From positions 1 to 9,474 of the forward strand of contig JBMFQR010000048.1 of assembly GCA_049968515.1 (NCBI GenBank): a stretch of DNA of 9,474 bases. The letters are read 5' to 3'. The translations under genes and the position numbers were made by a program. Source of the stretch: JAOACQ01 sp049968515 (GTDB lineage Bacteria > Spirochaetota > Brevinematia > Brevinematales > JAOACQ01). Shown here in pieces: positions 1 through 7,393 of the stretch (positions within the stretch are counted from its first letter, which is position 1; each line of letters begins with the position of its first letter). The notes below the pieces were generated by a model, which did no database searches, was not told the origin of the DNA, and was given only the letters and a program-made list of their open reading frames with translations.

Positions 1-75
1 AGGGAAAAACGGAAGGTTAAAAAATTTTTTAAAAAAATATTGAAAAAAAACTTGACAAATATAATAAGATAGGAG
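1..75 (+). repeat. Left arm of terminal inverted repeat (75 bp)
   Basis: This arm matches the reverse complement of 9398-9473 base for base, except that an A-run has 8 A here (43-50) and 9 in the right arm. The match stops at base 75, inside the Shine-Dalgarno sequence of the following gene. The arm contains a 12-bp A6T6 palindrome (19-30), further A-tracts, TTGACA (52-57), TATAAT (60-65) and AGGAG (71-75). It lies at the very edge of the window, so the repeat may extend outside. Dispersed intergenic repeat, transposon end or assembly junction are all possible. The match itself is certain; the biological meaning is not. Confidence 0.93.
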
Positions 76-77
76 GG
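52..77 (+). promoter_or_regulatory. Promoter-like elements and Shine-Dalgarno of the sulfur-fusion gene
   Basis: TTGACA (52-57) and TATAAT (60-65) are both consensus hexamers, but they are only 2 nt apart and cannot work together as a standard pair. TTGAAA (40-45) is 14 nt from TATAAT, which is also too short. The A-tracts upstream resemble an UP element. AGGAGGG (71-77) is a strong ribosome binding site 4 nt before the ATG at 82. The RBS is convincing; which hexamers are used for transcription is unclear. Confidence 0.45.
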
Positions 78-81
78 TATT

Positions 82-2547
82 ATGCCAAAATATCTAATTG
101 TCGGTGGTGTAGCTGGAGGAATGAGTGCTGCAGCAAGGTTGAGAAGGCTTTCTGAAAAATCAGAAATTATTGTGTTTGAGAAGGGTGAATACATTTCATA
201 TGCAAATTGTGGCCTGCCATATTATATTGGTGAGGTCATTTCAGAAAGAAAGAAATTATTTGTCCAGACAGTTGACTCTTTCAAGAAGAGATTTAATGTG
301 GATGTGAGAGTAAAAAATGAAGTGATTGAAATAAATCCAGCTCAAAAAAACGTAAAAGTAAAAAATTTAGCAACAGGTGAAATTTACACAGAAAGCTATG
401 ATAAACTGATCCTCTCTCCAGGTGCAGAACCTGCCATTCCAAATGTAAAAGGGCTGGAAGAAGGAAAGGTTTTTAAACTGAGGAATGTAGAAGATACCGA
501 TAGAATCAAGTCCTTCATTGATAATGAAAATCCCCGTAGGGTTTTAATCATAGGAGGAGGATATATAGGTCTTGAAATCGCTGAAAATCTTCACAGAAAG
601 GGGATTTTCGTTACGATTGTTGAAATGACAGAACAACTTATGCCACAGGTAGATTACGAAATGGCATCTATCATTCACCAGCACCTAAAAAGCAAGGGAA
701 TCGAATTTTATTTAAATAATTCAATGGTTTCTGTTAGTAACGATGGAAAAAAGCATAAAGTTGAACTCAGCAGTGGAAAAACAATAAGCTGTGATATGAT
801 CATTCTTGCAACCGGAGTTAAGCCAAATGTGAATTTTGCAAAAAAGGCTGGTTTGAAAATTGGTGATAAAGGTGGAATTTCAGTAAATGAATATCTACAG
901 ACCAGTAATCCGGATATTTATGCAATCGGTGATGCAATAGAGGTTAATAACTTTATAACAGGGAAAAAAAGCTTGATCCCGCTTGCAGGACCTGCAAACA
1001 AACAGGGAAGAATTGTTGCAGATAATATTGTGTACGGAAACAAAGTAAAATATGAGGCAACTGTAGGTAGTGGAATTGTAAAGGTCTTTGATCTGACAGT
1101 AGGACTAACAGGTGTAAACGAAAAGACATTAAAGCAGGAAAATATCCCTTATCTCTACACAATAATTCATCCCTTTTCACATGCAACATACTATCCGGGA
1201 GCATTATCCCTCACACTGAAGGTGCTATTTTCTCCAAATGATGGAAGAATATTAGGAGCACAGTGTATTGGATATGATGGAGTTGACAAAAGAATTGATG
1301 TTATCACCTCATTTATACAAAAGAATGGCACTATTTACGACCTTGCAAATTTTGAGAATTCCTACGCTCCACCTTACTCATCGGCAAAAGATCCGATAAA
1401 TATGGCTGGATTTACAGCTGAAAATATGCTAAAGGGCCTCATAAAACCAATATATTGGAACGAAATAGATTCTATTGAAAACAATGCGATACTGCTTGAT
1501 GTGAGAACAGTCGAAGAGGTAAATGCAGGGACTATAAAAGGGGCTATCAATATACCTGTGGATAAACTAAGAAATAAGATAGAGAGCCTACCAAAGGATA
1601 AAGAGATTATTGTATTCTGCAGAGTTGGGTTGAGAGGATACATAGCCTCAAGAATATTACAGGAAAATGGCTTTAAAAGGGTAAGAAATCTTGTAGGGGG
1701 TTATCTCACCTACTCCCAGGCAACCTCACCACAGGACAATCCAGACAAATTTGGTGAGGATTATGACACAGGTCTTGCTACATCCGGGGAAAGTGTGGCT
1801 TTTTCAATGGAAGCAAAAGGGAAAACTCTTTCAATTGATGCCTGCGGATTGCAGTGTCCCGGACCAATCATAAAGGTAAAATCAGAAATTGACAAACTAA
1901 ATCCGGGAGATAAAATTGAAGTAAAAGCAACAGACCCTGGATTTTACAACGACATTCTTTCCTGGGCTAAAGCAACAGGGAACAGGGTAATTTCCTTAAA
2001 CATTGAAAAAGGAATTGTAAATGCAGTCATTGAAAAAGGAGTAAGTGAAAAAAAGAAGGATAATCTTACTGTCGCAGAAAACGACAAAACGATAATTGTC
2101 TTTGACAACAACCTTGACAGAGTCATAGCCTCATTTATTATTGCAAATGGAGCACTCGCAATGGGCAGAAAGGTCACAATGTTTTTCACATTCTGGGGAC
2201 TCTCTGTATTAAGAAAATCCAAAAAAGTAAAGACCAAAAAAAACTTCATAGAAAAGATGTTTGGAATTATGTTACCTAAGGGTACGAAGGATTTAAAGCT
2301 ATCGCAGATGAATATGTTAGGTTTTGGCCCGATTCTTATCAGATGGCTGATGAAAAAGAAGAGGATCGAACAACTTGAAAATATGATAAAAATGGCAATT
2401 GAGAATGGAGTAAGACTTGTAGCATGTCAGATGTCAATGGATCTTATGGGAATAAAAAAAGAAGAACTCATTGATGGAGTTGAAGTCGGTGGTGTTGCCT
2501 CTTATCTTGAGGCAAGCGAACACGCTGACAATAACCTGTTTATCTAA
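82..2547 (+). CDS. Four-domain sulfur protein: CoA-disulfide/persulfide reductase-rhodanese-TusA-DsrE2
   Basis: This 821-residue protein probably reduces CoA disulfide or persulfides with NADH and passes sulfane sulfur between its own domains in the cytoplasm. Residues 1-440 form the FAD/NAD-dependent reductase: an N-terminal GGVAGG FAD loop (8-13), the single active-site Cys43 in NCGLPYY, an NAD loop GGGYIG (158-163) followed by E181, which favours NADH, the FAD motif ending at D284, and the CoADR-type YAPPY (428-432). Residues about 455-555 are rhodanese with C513 in CRVGLRG. Residues about 582-652 are TusA-like with C592 in CPGP. Residues about 670-820 resemble DsrE2, with C782 and the basic, methionine-rich middle typical of that family. 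The start is fixed by a strong RBS. Reductase-rhodanese fusions are known to act as CoADR-RHD or NADH persulfide reductases (Npsr). The exact substrate here is inferred. Confidence 0.9.
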   Translation: MPKYLIVGGVAGGMSAAARLRRLSEKSEIIVFEKGEYISYANCGLPYYIGEVISERKKLFVQTVDSFKKRFNVDVRVKNEVIEINPAQKNVKVKNLATGEIYTESYDKLILSPGAEPAIPNVKGLEEGKVFKLRNVEDTDRIKSFIDNENPRRVLIIGGGYIGLEIAENLHRKGIFVTIVEMTEQLMPQVDYEMASIIHQHLKSKGIEFYLNNSMVSVSNDGKKHKVELSSGKTISCDMIILATGVKPNVNFAKKAGLKIGDKGGISVNEYLQTSNPDIYAIGDAIEVNNFITGKKSLIPLAGPANKQGRIVADNIVYGNKVKYEATVGSGIVKVFDLTVGLTGVNEKTLKQENIPYLYTIIHPFSHATYYPGALSLTLKVLFSPNDGRILGAQCIGYDGVDKRIDVITSFIQKNGTIYDLANFENSYAPPYSSAKDPINMAGFTAENMLKGLIKPIYWNEIDSIENNAILLDVRTVEEVNAGTIKGAINIPVDKLRNKIESLPKDKEIIVFCRVGLRGYIASRILQENGFKRVRNLVGGYLTYSQATSPQDNPDKFGEDYDTGLATSGESVAFSMEAKGKTLSIDACGLQCPGPIIKVKSEIDKLNPGDKIEVKATDPGFYNDILSWAKATGNRVISLNIEKGIVNAVIEKGVSEKKKDNLTVAENDKTIIVFDNNLDRVIASFIIANGALAMGRKVTMFFTFWGLSVLRKSKKVKTKKNFIEKMFGIMLPKGTKDLKLSQMNMLGFGPILIRWLMKKKRIEQLENMIKMAIENGVRLVACQMSMDLMGIKKEELIDGVEVGGVASYLEASEHADNNLFI

Positions 2548-2550
2548 CTT

Positions 2551-3285
2551 ATGTCAAAGGAAAGAATTGACATACTACTTGTAAAAAAAGGCTTTTTTGA
2601 AACAAGGGAAAAGGCTGCCCGTGAAATTATGGCCGGAAATGTCATTGTAAATGAGGTTGTAATCTTAAAGCCAGGTCTACATTTCAATGAGGATGTACAG
2701 ATACGTGTGAAAGACACCTTTCCTTATGTAAGCAGGGGTGCACTAAAGTTAAAATATGCACTCGAATATTTTAATCTTCCTGTAAAAGGAAAGGTTGCAC
2801 TGGATATTGGTGCATCAACAGGCGGTTTTACCGAGATACTTCTCGAGAAAGGTGCAGAACTTGTTTATGCAATTGACAGCGGAACAAACCAGCTTCACTG
2901 GAAATTAAGAACAAACCCGAAAGTTGTTGTGATGGAAAAAACGAATGCCCGCTATCTTGAAAGAAGTCAGTTTGAAAAAACTCCAGAAATAGCAACTGTT
3001 GATGTTTCTTTTATCTCTCTTACAAAGATCCTTTTACCACTTAAAAACCTGCTTAAAAAGGGCTTCTGGATTATCACACTGATAAAGCCACAGTTTGAAC
3101 TTGAAAGGGAAAAAATAAAAAAGGGTGGTTTTGTCTCTGAAGAATATAGAATGGAAGCGATAGATAAGGTGTTAAGCTATGCAAATTCAATAGGCCTTGT
3201 TTCAGGAGAAGTGATAAGCTCACCCCTGCCCGGATATAAAAGTGGCAATGTTGAGTTTTTGACATATTTTAAAGAAAAAAACTAA
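2551..3285 (+). CDS. tlyA: TlyA family 16S/23S rRNA 2'-O-methyltransferase (hemolysin A family)
   Basis: This 244-residue protein probably methylates ribose 2'-OH groups of rRNA using S-adenosylmethionine. Residues 1-60 are an S4 RNA-binding domain (starting RIDILLVKKG), followed by an FtsJ-like Rossmann domain with the SAM motif LDIGASTGGF. All four residues of the expected K-D-K-E catalytic tetrad are visible: K66 (SRGALK), D151 (VDVSF), K179 (LIKPQFE) and E235 (GNVEF). Length is normal for TlyA. It starts 3 nt after the stop of the sulfur-fusion gene and has no recognisable Shine-Dalgarno, so translation is probably coupled to that gene. Its last 17 nt overlap the end of the convergent barrel-protein gene. 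The family is often labelled hemolysin, but the methyltransferase role is the supported one. Confidence 0.93.
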   Translation: MSKERIDILLVKKGFFETREKAAREIMAGNVIVNEVVILKPGLHFNEDVQIRVKDTFPYVSRGALKLKYALEYFNLPVKGKVALDIGASTGGFTEILLEKGAELVYAIDSGTNQLHWKLRTNPKVVVMEKTNARYLERSQFEKTPEIATVDVSFISLTKILLPLKNLLKKGFWIITLIKPQFELEREKIKKGGFVSEEYRMEAIDKVLSYANSIGLVSGEVISSPLPGYKSGNVEFLTYFKEKN

Positions 3286-4279
3286 GGCTTATATTGACGT
3301 TTTCTCTCGGAATATTTTTGTTGTAGATCAAATTTATTAAAAACCCATCCATTAATGAAAAATTATACCTGAAGTTCTTGCCATATCCTCTAAAACCAAA
3401 AGTAAGGTAATATTGATTGTTCACATTCCTTTCGGTAGCATTATAGTCCATTAAAAAGCCAATGCTTAAATGACTTCCCGTAAACCTTTCAAGAAATCTG
3501 AACCCCACAGCAGGCAAAAGATATAAAGGAGCATTGGTGATCCATAGTGGAGAATAGTCAGTATCATCAATTTTAAATCTTATCTGGTCAAGAAATATAT
3601 TCCCAAGAGAAAAATAAATGATAGAATCACCAAGATAATAGCTACCCCCAATCTTTATTTCCATAGGATAGCATTCATAAAGCTTATTTCCATACCGAGT
3701 TGTCCCCCAGTTTAATTCCACCGGCAAAAGAAATGAAAGTCCCAACTGAAGTTTCTCGAGAGGTTTCCACAATAAACCGGCCTGATATCCAAAACCGATG
3801 GTATACCCATTCAGTTCATTGGCAATAACAGGTCCTACCGAAAAACCGAAACTCAAATTTTCAAGCAGTAGATATGAAAATGTAAGCTTCAAAAACCTCA
3901 GGTAGAGTCCTGTGTCAGTTTCAGGAGAATAGAAAAGATTTTCAATGGATAAAGCTAAACCAAACCTTTCTTTTGGGTAGATAAAAGACACAAACGAAAA
4001 AACATCAAAGTTAAAATCAAACTTTAAAGCCAAAATATCAACTACCTTGAAAGTAGTAAATATCTCATACGAAAATATAAAATTTTTATTTGTAGAATAA
4101 AGGGAAGAAACTGCTGCCGGATTATAAATTATTCCAGAATCAGATGAGGCATCACCACAATATGCAGTTCCTATACCAATGCCCTCAGAACCAGCATAAA
4201 ATCTCTGAAAACTCCTCCATGAGTGGGAAAAAGAGTTTAACAGCATAAAAATTATAAAATATATCTTAAGCTTTTTCAT
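3269..4279 (-). CDS. Predicted outer-membrane beta-barrel protein, PorV/UPF0164-like
   Basis: Predicted 336-residue exported protein of unknown specific function. Residues 1-20 look like a signal peptide (MKKLK followed by IYFIIFMLL and a short polar stretch). The mature N-terminus has GSEGIGIGTAYCGDASSD then IIYNPAAV (50-57), resembling the GMGGAY...DD...YNPAGL signature of PorV/PorQ/UPF0164 barrel proteins. The rest alternates aromatic and polar residues as in beta strands and ends in SLSFFL, a barrel-like C-terminal strand. An in-frame start at 4372 would add 31 residues inside gmhA and bury the signal peptide, so I chose 4279. This start overlaps the end of gmhA by 14 nt. GGAG sits directly against the ATG, too close for a normal RBS, so reinitiation after gmhA is likely. 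It is the last gene of the operon. Family assignment is by motif resemblance only. Confidence 0.75.
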   Translation of the reverse strand: MKKLKIYFIIFMLLNSFSHSWRSFQRFYAGSEGIGIGTAYCGDASSDSGIIYNPAAVSSLYSTNKNFIFSYEIFTTFKVVDILALKFDFNFDVFSFVSFIYPKERFGLALSIENLFYSPETDTGLYLRFLKLTFSYLLLENLSFGFSVGPVIANELNGYTIGFGYQAGLLWKPLEKLQLGLSFLLPVELNWGTTRYGNKLYECYPMEIKIGGSYYLGDSIIYFSLGNIFLDQIRFKIDDTDYSPLWITNAPLYLLPAVGFRFLERFTGSHLSIGFLMDYNATERNVNNQYYLTFGFRGYGKNFRYNFSLMDGFLINLIYNKNIPRENVNISLSFFL

Positions 4280-4844
4280 CTCCGAAAAGTCTTGCTTCGA
4301 CAATCTCACATATAATATGCCCGATTGTAATATGTGCCTCCTGTATACGGGGAGTGTTGCTTGACGGAACATTTATCAGAATGTCACACATTTCTTTCAT
4401 CTTTCCACCACTTTCCCCAGTCAGGCCAATTACAAAAACCCCCTTACTCTTGCAAATTTTAATTGCCTCTATGACGTTAATGGCATTTCCACTTGTCGAT
4501 ATTGCAAAGAAAACATCATCCTTTTCTGCATCAGCCTCAATCTGTCTTGCAAATACCCTCGAGAAATCATAATCATTACTCACTGCTGTCAATATTGATG
4601 TGTTTACACTCAATGCTTCCGCTCTGAGTGCCTTTCTCTCGAGATAAAATCTCCCCACAAGCTCAGCAACAAGATGCTGGGAATCTGCTGCACTTCCACC
4701 ATTTCCAGCAAAAAAAACCTTCCCATTGTTTTTATAACACTCTATGATTTTCTCTGCTGCATTTTTTATTCTTTCAATGAGAACTCTATCACTTAAAATC
4801 CTTTGCTTTAGTTCAATTGATTCAATAAGTCTCTCTTCTATCAC
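4266..4844 (-). CDS. gmhA: Sedoheptulose 7-phosphate isomerase GmhA (phosphoheptose isomerase)
   Basis: This 192-residue SIS-domain enzyme converts sedoheptulose 7-phosphate to D-glycero-D-manno-heptose 7-phosphate, the first step to ADP-heptose for lipopolysaccharide inner core. Visible motifs are the sugar-phosphate loop AGNGGSAADSQH (46-57), E61 in VAELVGRF, STSGN in the second phosphate loop, and H176 in IGHIICE. E61 and H176 align in position with the catalytic Glu65 and His180 of E. coli GmhA. The start is GTG at 4844; TAAGGA, overlapping the stop of the upstream receiver-PilZ gene, serves as RBS. Length is typical. DiaA, a replication-initiation paralogue, is the main alternative, but retention of the catalytic pair favours GmhA. 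The other heptose genes are not in the window. Confidence 0.9.
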   Translation of the reverse strand: MIEERLIESIELKQRILSDRVLIERIKNAAEKIIECYKNNGKVFFAGNGGSAADSQHLVAELVGRFYLERKALRAEALSVNTSILTAVSNDYDFSRVFARQIEADAEKDDVFFAISTSGNAINVIEAIKICKSKGVFVIGLTGESGGKMKEMCDILINVPSSNTPRIQEAHITIGHIICEIVEARLFGDEKA

Positions 4845-4854
4845 AATTTCATCC

Positions 4855-5586
4855 TTACATGCCAGAAAGCTTCTGGAAAATAAAGTGGCTTATGGTCTCC
4901 TGCACATCATTTGGCATACCCACAAAACGAAATGCACAAAAATTCTTCTGATATGCCACAACAACAGCATCAACCTCTATATCCTTCCCTTCTATCATAA
5001 ATTGAACCCCCTTAATCTCCATTCCAACCGCAATTGAATCTGGAGAAAATGTTCCCACAAGTTCAAGAGCTATTCCGCCATAGCTTATATCTTTTATTAC
5101 ACCTATCATCAACTGAAGATTTACAGGGGACCTGAATTTCACTCCTATCTTCTCATTCGGATTGTTAGGATCAAGCGGAACCCGAGCAAACTTCCTCTGG
5201 GGAGGTGCTCCTTTTACCTTCTCATAAATCTTGATAAGATATTCTGAAATAAACTCCCTCGAAGAATTACTTTTTATAAAGCCCACAACACCAAGCTTTA
5301 TTGCAGATGTAATGTATTGCTTATCAATTGCACCAATGAATAAGACAACTGGTATGTTTTTAATTTCTTCCTTCTCTATATTTTTAAGGTTTTTTATTAT
5401 TCCAAAAACTTCATCAAAATCCTCCCTCACAACATCCATAACAATAATATCAGGTTTTTCAGAATCAAGCTTATTAAAAAGTGCATCATTGTTCTCAACG
5501 TGAATCAACCCTATACCATTTGGAATTAAAGAAGTTACAAATGCATTTCTCACATAATAAGATTGTGTATAAACAAGAACCTTCAT
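4855..5586 (-). CDS. Degenerate receiver domain fused to a PilZ domain (probable cyclic-di-GMP effector)
   Basis: This 243-residue cytoplasmic protein has two domains. Residues 1-122 have a response-regulator receiver fold with D51 in DIIVMDVV at the phosphorylation position and K105 in GFIKSN. The acidic pair normally following strand 1 is replaced by T7-Q8, and the usual Thr/Ser after strand 4 is G85 in LFIGA, so normal Mg-dependent phosphorylation is doubtful. Residues about 130-240 form a PilZ domain with both cyclic-di-GMP motifs intact: R131xxxR135 and D166xSxxG171. The start ATG overlaps the uvrC stop (ATGA), with GGAG 7 nt upstream. PilZ proteins commonly control motility, surface polymers or envelope processes. 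The target here is unknown; neighbouring gmhA and barrel genes suggest an envelope link. Confidence 0.88.
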   Translation of the reverse strand: MKVLVYTQSYYVRNAFVTSLIPNGIGLIHVENNDALFNKLDSEKPDIIVMDVVREDFDEVFGIIKNLKNIEKEEIKNIPVVLFIGAIDKQYITSAIKLGVVGFIKSNSSREFISEYLIKIYEKVKGAPPQRKFARVPLDPNNPNEKIGVKFRSPVNLQLMIGVIKDISYGGIALELVGTFSPDSIAVGMEIKGVQFMIEGKDIEVDAVVVAYQKNFCAFRFVGMPNDVQETISHFIFQKLSGM

Positions 5587-7391
5587 TTTATTTCTCCTTT
5601 TTCACCTATTATTTTTAATTTTCTATAAACCTCGTCCAGAAGATTCTCCGGTATACCAGACCTTAAGAGATCCTCTCTTTTCAGATTTTTAATTATATCA
5701 TAATTTAAAAATTTTTGCACTATAATTCTTTTTCTTTTTTCTCCGATACCTTTTATCCCATCAAATATTGACTCAAGGTCTTTTTTTACCTTCAGTTTCC
5801 TGAAGTATTCATTTGCAAATCTATGTGTCTCATCCCTTACTTGCTGGAGTATGTGAAGTGCTGGTGAATTTTTAGGGAGAGAAAGAGGTGTATCAGAATC
5901 AGGTAGAAAAATCTCCTCCTCTTTTTTAGCAAGAGAAACAACATCAAGTGATATACCAAGCTCTGAAATTGCCGAGAGTGCGGCATTCAACTGCCCTTTT
6001 CCTCCATCAATCAGGACAAGGTCTGGAAGTTCTTTATTCTCCCTTTTTAATCTGTTATATCTTCTATAAACCGCCTCATAGATCATCGCACAATCATCAG
6101 GAGAGCTTTTTGTCCTGATCTTCATCCGCCTGTAATTCGACTTATCTGGCTTGCCACCATAGAATGAAACAACACTTGCAACAGAATGCTCTCCAAGTAT
6201 ATTGGCAACATCAAAGCCCTCGATTCTCATAGGTGTCTTTTTAAGTCCAAGAAGCTCCTTCAAAAGCTCAAGCCCTTCTGAAGTATCAACCTTCGTCCAC
6301 AACTGACTGAAATGCAATGCTGCATTCTCATTTGCCATGCCTATAAGGGAAACATCGACTGAATTTTCGGGAGTAATAATCCTTACCCCTTTTTCTGAAA
6401 AAAGGTTATTAAGCTGTGATAAAAATACCTCAAACTTTTTTTCCACAACTATCTCTTTTCCTCCCTCGTCCATCTCCTTTATGTAGTCCATCAAAAACTG
6501 GGAGAGGATATCCTCCTCGCTTTCTTCAAAATGAACGCTACTGCTAAAACTTCTCTTCCCAACCATTTTGCCATTTCTTATGATTGAAACCACAATTACA
6601 ACTCTGCCCCATTTTAAATACAGACCGACATAATCCCTGTTAATCTCTTCATTCATAAATACGCTCTGGCTTTCCTCGAAGAGTTTTATTGCTTCAATCT
6701 TCTCCTTTATCAATTGTGCTTTCTCAAACATCAGCTTTGAGGCTGCTTCTTTCATTTCCCTCTCAAGCTTTATAATAAGTTTCTTATAATCACCCTTAAG
6801 AAAGTCTATAGCTTTGCTTAAATTTTCATTGTATTCATCCTCACTAATTTTATTGATGCAGGGAGCACTGCATCTTTTGATATGATAGTTCAAGCACTCT
6901 CTTGCAGGTAGCTTCTTGCAGGTTCTCAGAAGAAATAGCTTCTGGATCAGGTCTATAGACATTCTCACCGACTTTGCACTTACAAATGGACCAAAATAAA
7001 TGCCATCACTTTTTTTCTCTCTTGCAAAAACAACCCTCGGGAATTTTTCAGCCATCGTAACCTTGATAAAGGGATAAAACTTGTTGTCCTTAAACTGAAC
7101 ATTATATTTAGGTTTAAATTCCTTTATAAGGTTGGCTTCCAATATAAGTGCCTCACTCTCACCTGAAACAGATATTGTATCAATAAATGCAATATTTTCG
7201 ACCAGAGAGTGTGTTTTTACACTTTCACTCCTTTTCTGAAAATAGCTCAATATCCTCTTCTTAAGATTCTTCGCCTTTCCAACGTATATGACCCTTCCAG
7301 AATTATCCTTCATTATGTAAACGCCAGCACTTTCAGGTATATTATCAAGCTCTGAAGGTGTAAAATAACCCCTGTTTTCAATAATTTTCAT
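5583..7391 (-). CDS. uvrC: UvrABC excinuclease subunit C
   Basis: UvrC makes both incisions beside bulky DNA lesions in nucleotide excision repair. The 602-residue protein has the normal family length and all domains in order: GIY-YIG nuclease at the N-terminus (GVY 23-25, YVG 36-38), a four-cysteine motif C158, C166, C174, C178 (iron-sulfur ligands in the studied enzyme), a UVR UvrB-binding segment near 200-240, the RNase H-like nuclease with D394 (FDVAN), D462 (IDGGKG) and H523 (ETHRF), and C-terminal helix-hairpin-helix repeats (about 545-600). I chose ATG 7391, 2 nt after the stop of the Bat gene, with a weak GAGTGG upstream. A GTG at 7400 would add three residues and overlap the Bat gene. 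It overlaps the next gene by 4 nt. Finding it between a Bat gene and a PilZ gene is unusual. Confidence 0.97.
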   Translation of the reverse strand: MKIIENRGYFTPSELDNIPESAGVYIMKDNSGRVIYVGKAKNLKKRILSYFQKRSESVKTHSLVENIAFIDTISVSGESEALILEANLIKEFKPKYNVQFKDNKFYPFIKVTMAEKFPRVVFAREKKSDGIYFGPFVSAKSVRMSIDLIQKLFLLRTCKKLPARECLNYHIKRCSAPCINKISEDEYNENLSKAIDFLKGDYKKLIIKLEREMKEAASKLMFEKAQLIKEKIEAIKLFEESQSVFMNEEINRDYVGLYLKWGRVVIVVSIIRNGKMVGKRSFSSSVHFEESEEDILSQFLMDYIKEMDEGGKEIVVEKKFEVFLSQLNNLFSEKGVRIITPENSVDVSLIGMANENAALHFSQLWTKVDTSEGLELLKELLGLKKTPMRIEGFDVANILGEHSVASVVSFYGGKPDKSNYRRMKIRTKSSPDDCAMIYEAVYRRYNRLKRENKELPDLVLIDGGKGQLNAALSAISELGISLDVVSLAKKEEEIFLPDSDTPLSLPKNSPALHILQQVRDETHRFANEYFRKLKVKKDLESIFDGIKGIGEKRKRIIVQKFLNYDIIKNLKREDLLRSGIPENLLDEVYRKLKIIGEKGEIK

Positions 7392-7393
7392 AA

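Noticed and set aside
52..65. TTGACA and TATAAT in the repeat as a standard -35/-10 pair
   Set aside because: They are only 2 nt apart; sigma-70 promoters need about 17. Each may belong to a different promoter or be part of the A/T-rich leader.
953..1204. 83-codon open frame on the - strand within the sulfur-fusion gene
   Set aside because: It lies wholly inside an intact conserved reductase domain and shows no family features. The same holds for the - strand frames at 1374-1643, 1944-2249 and 3074-3265.
4280..4372. 31-residue N-terminal extension of the barrel protein from an upstream ATG at 4372
   Set aside because: It would lie entirely within gmhA and place a charged stretch before the signal peptide, which would then not be N-terminal.
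4744..5037. 97-codon + strand frame spanning gmhA and the receiver-PilZ gene, and similar + frames at 4354-4572, 5231-5503 and 8562-8825
   Set aside because: All are antisense to well-supported genes, with low-complexity hydrophobic or Ser-rich translations typical of shadow frames.
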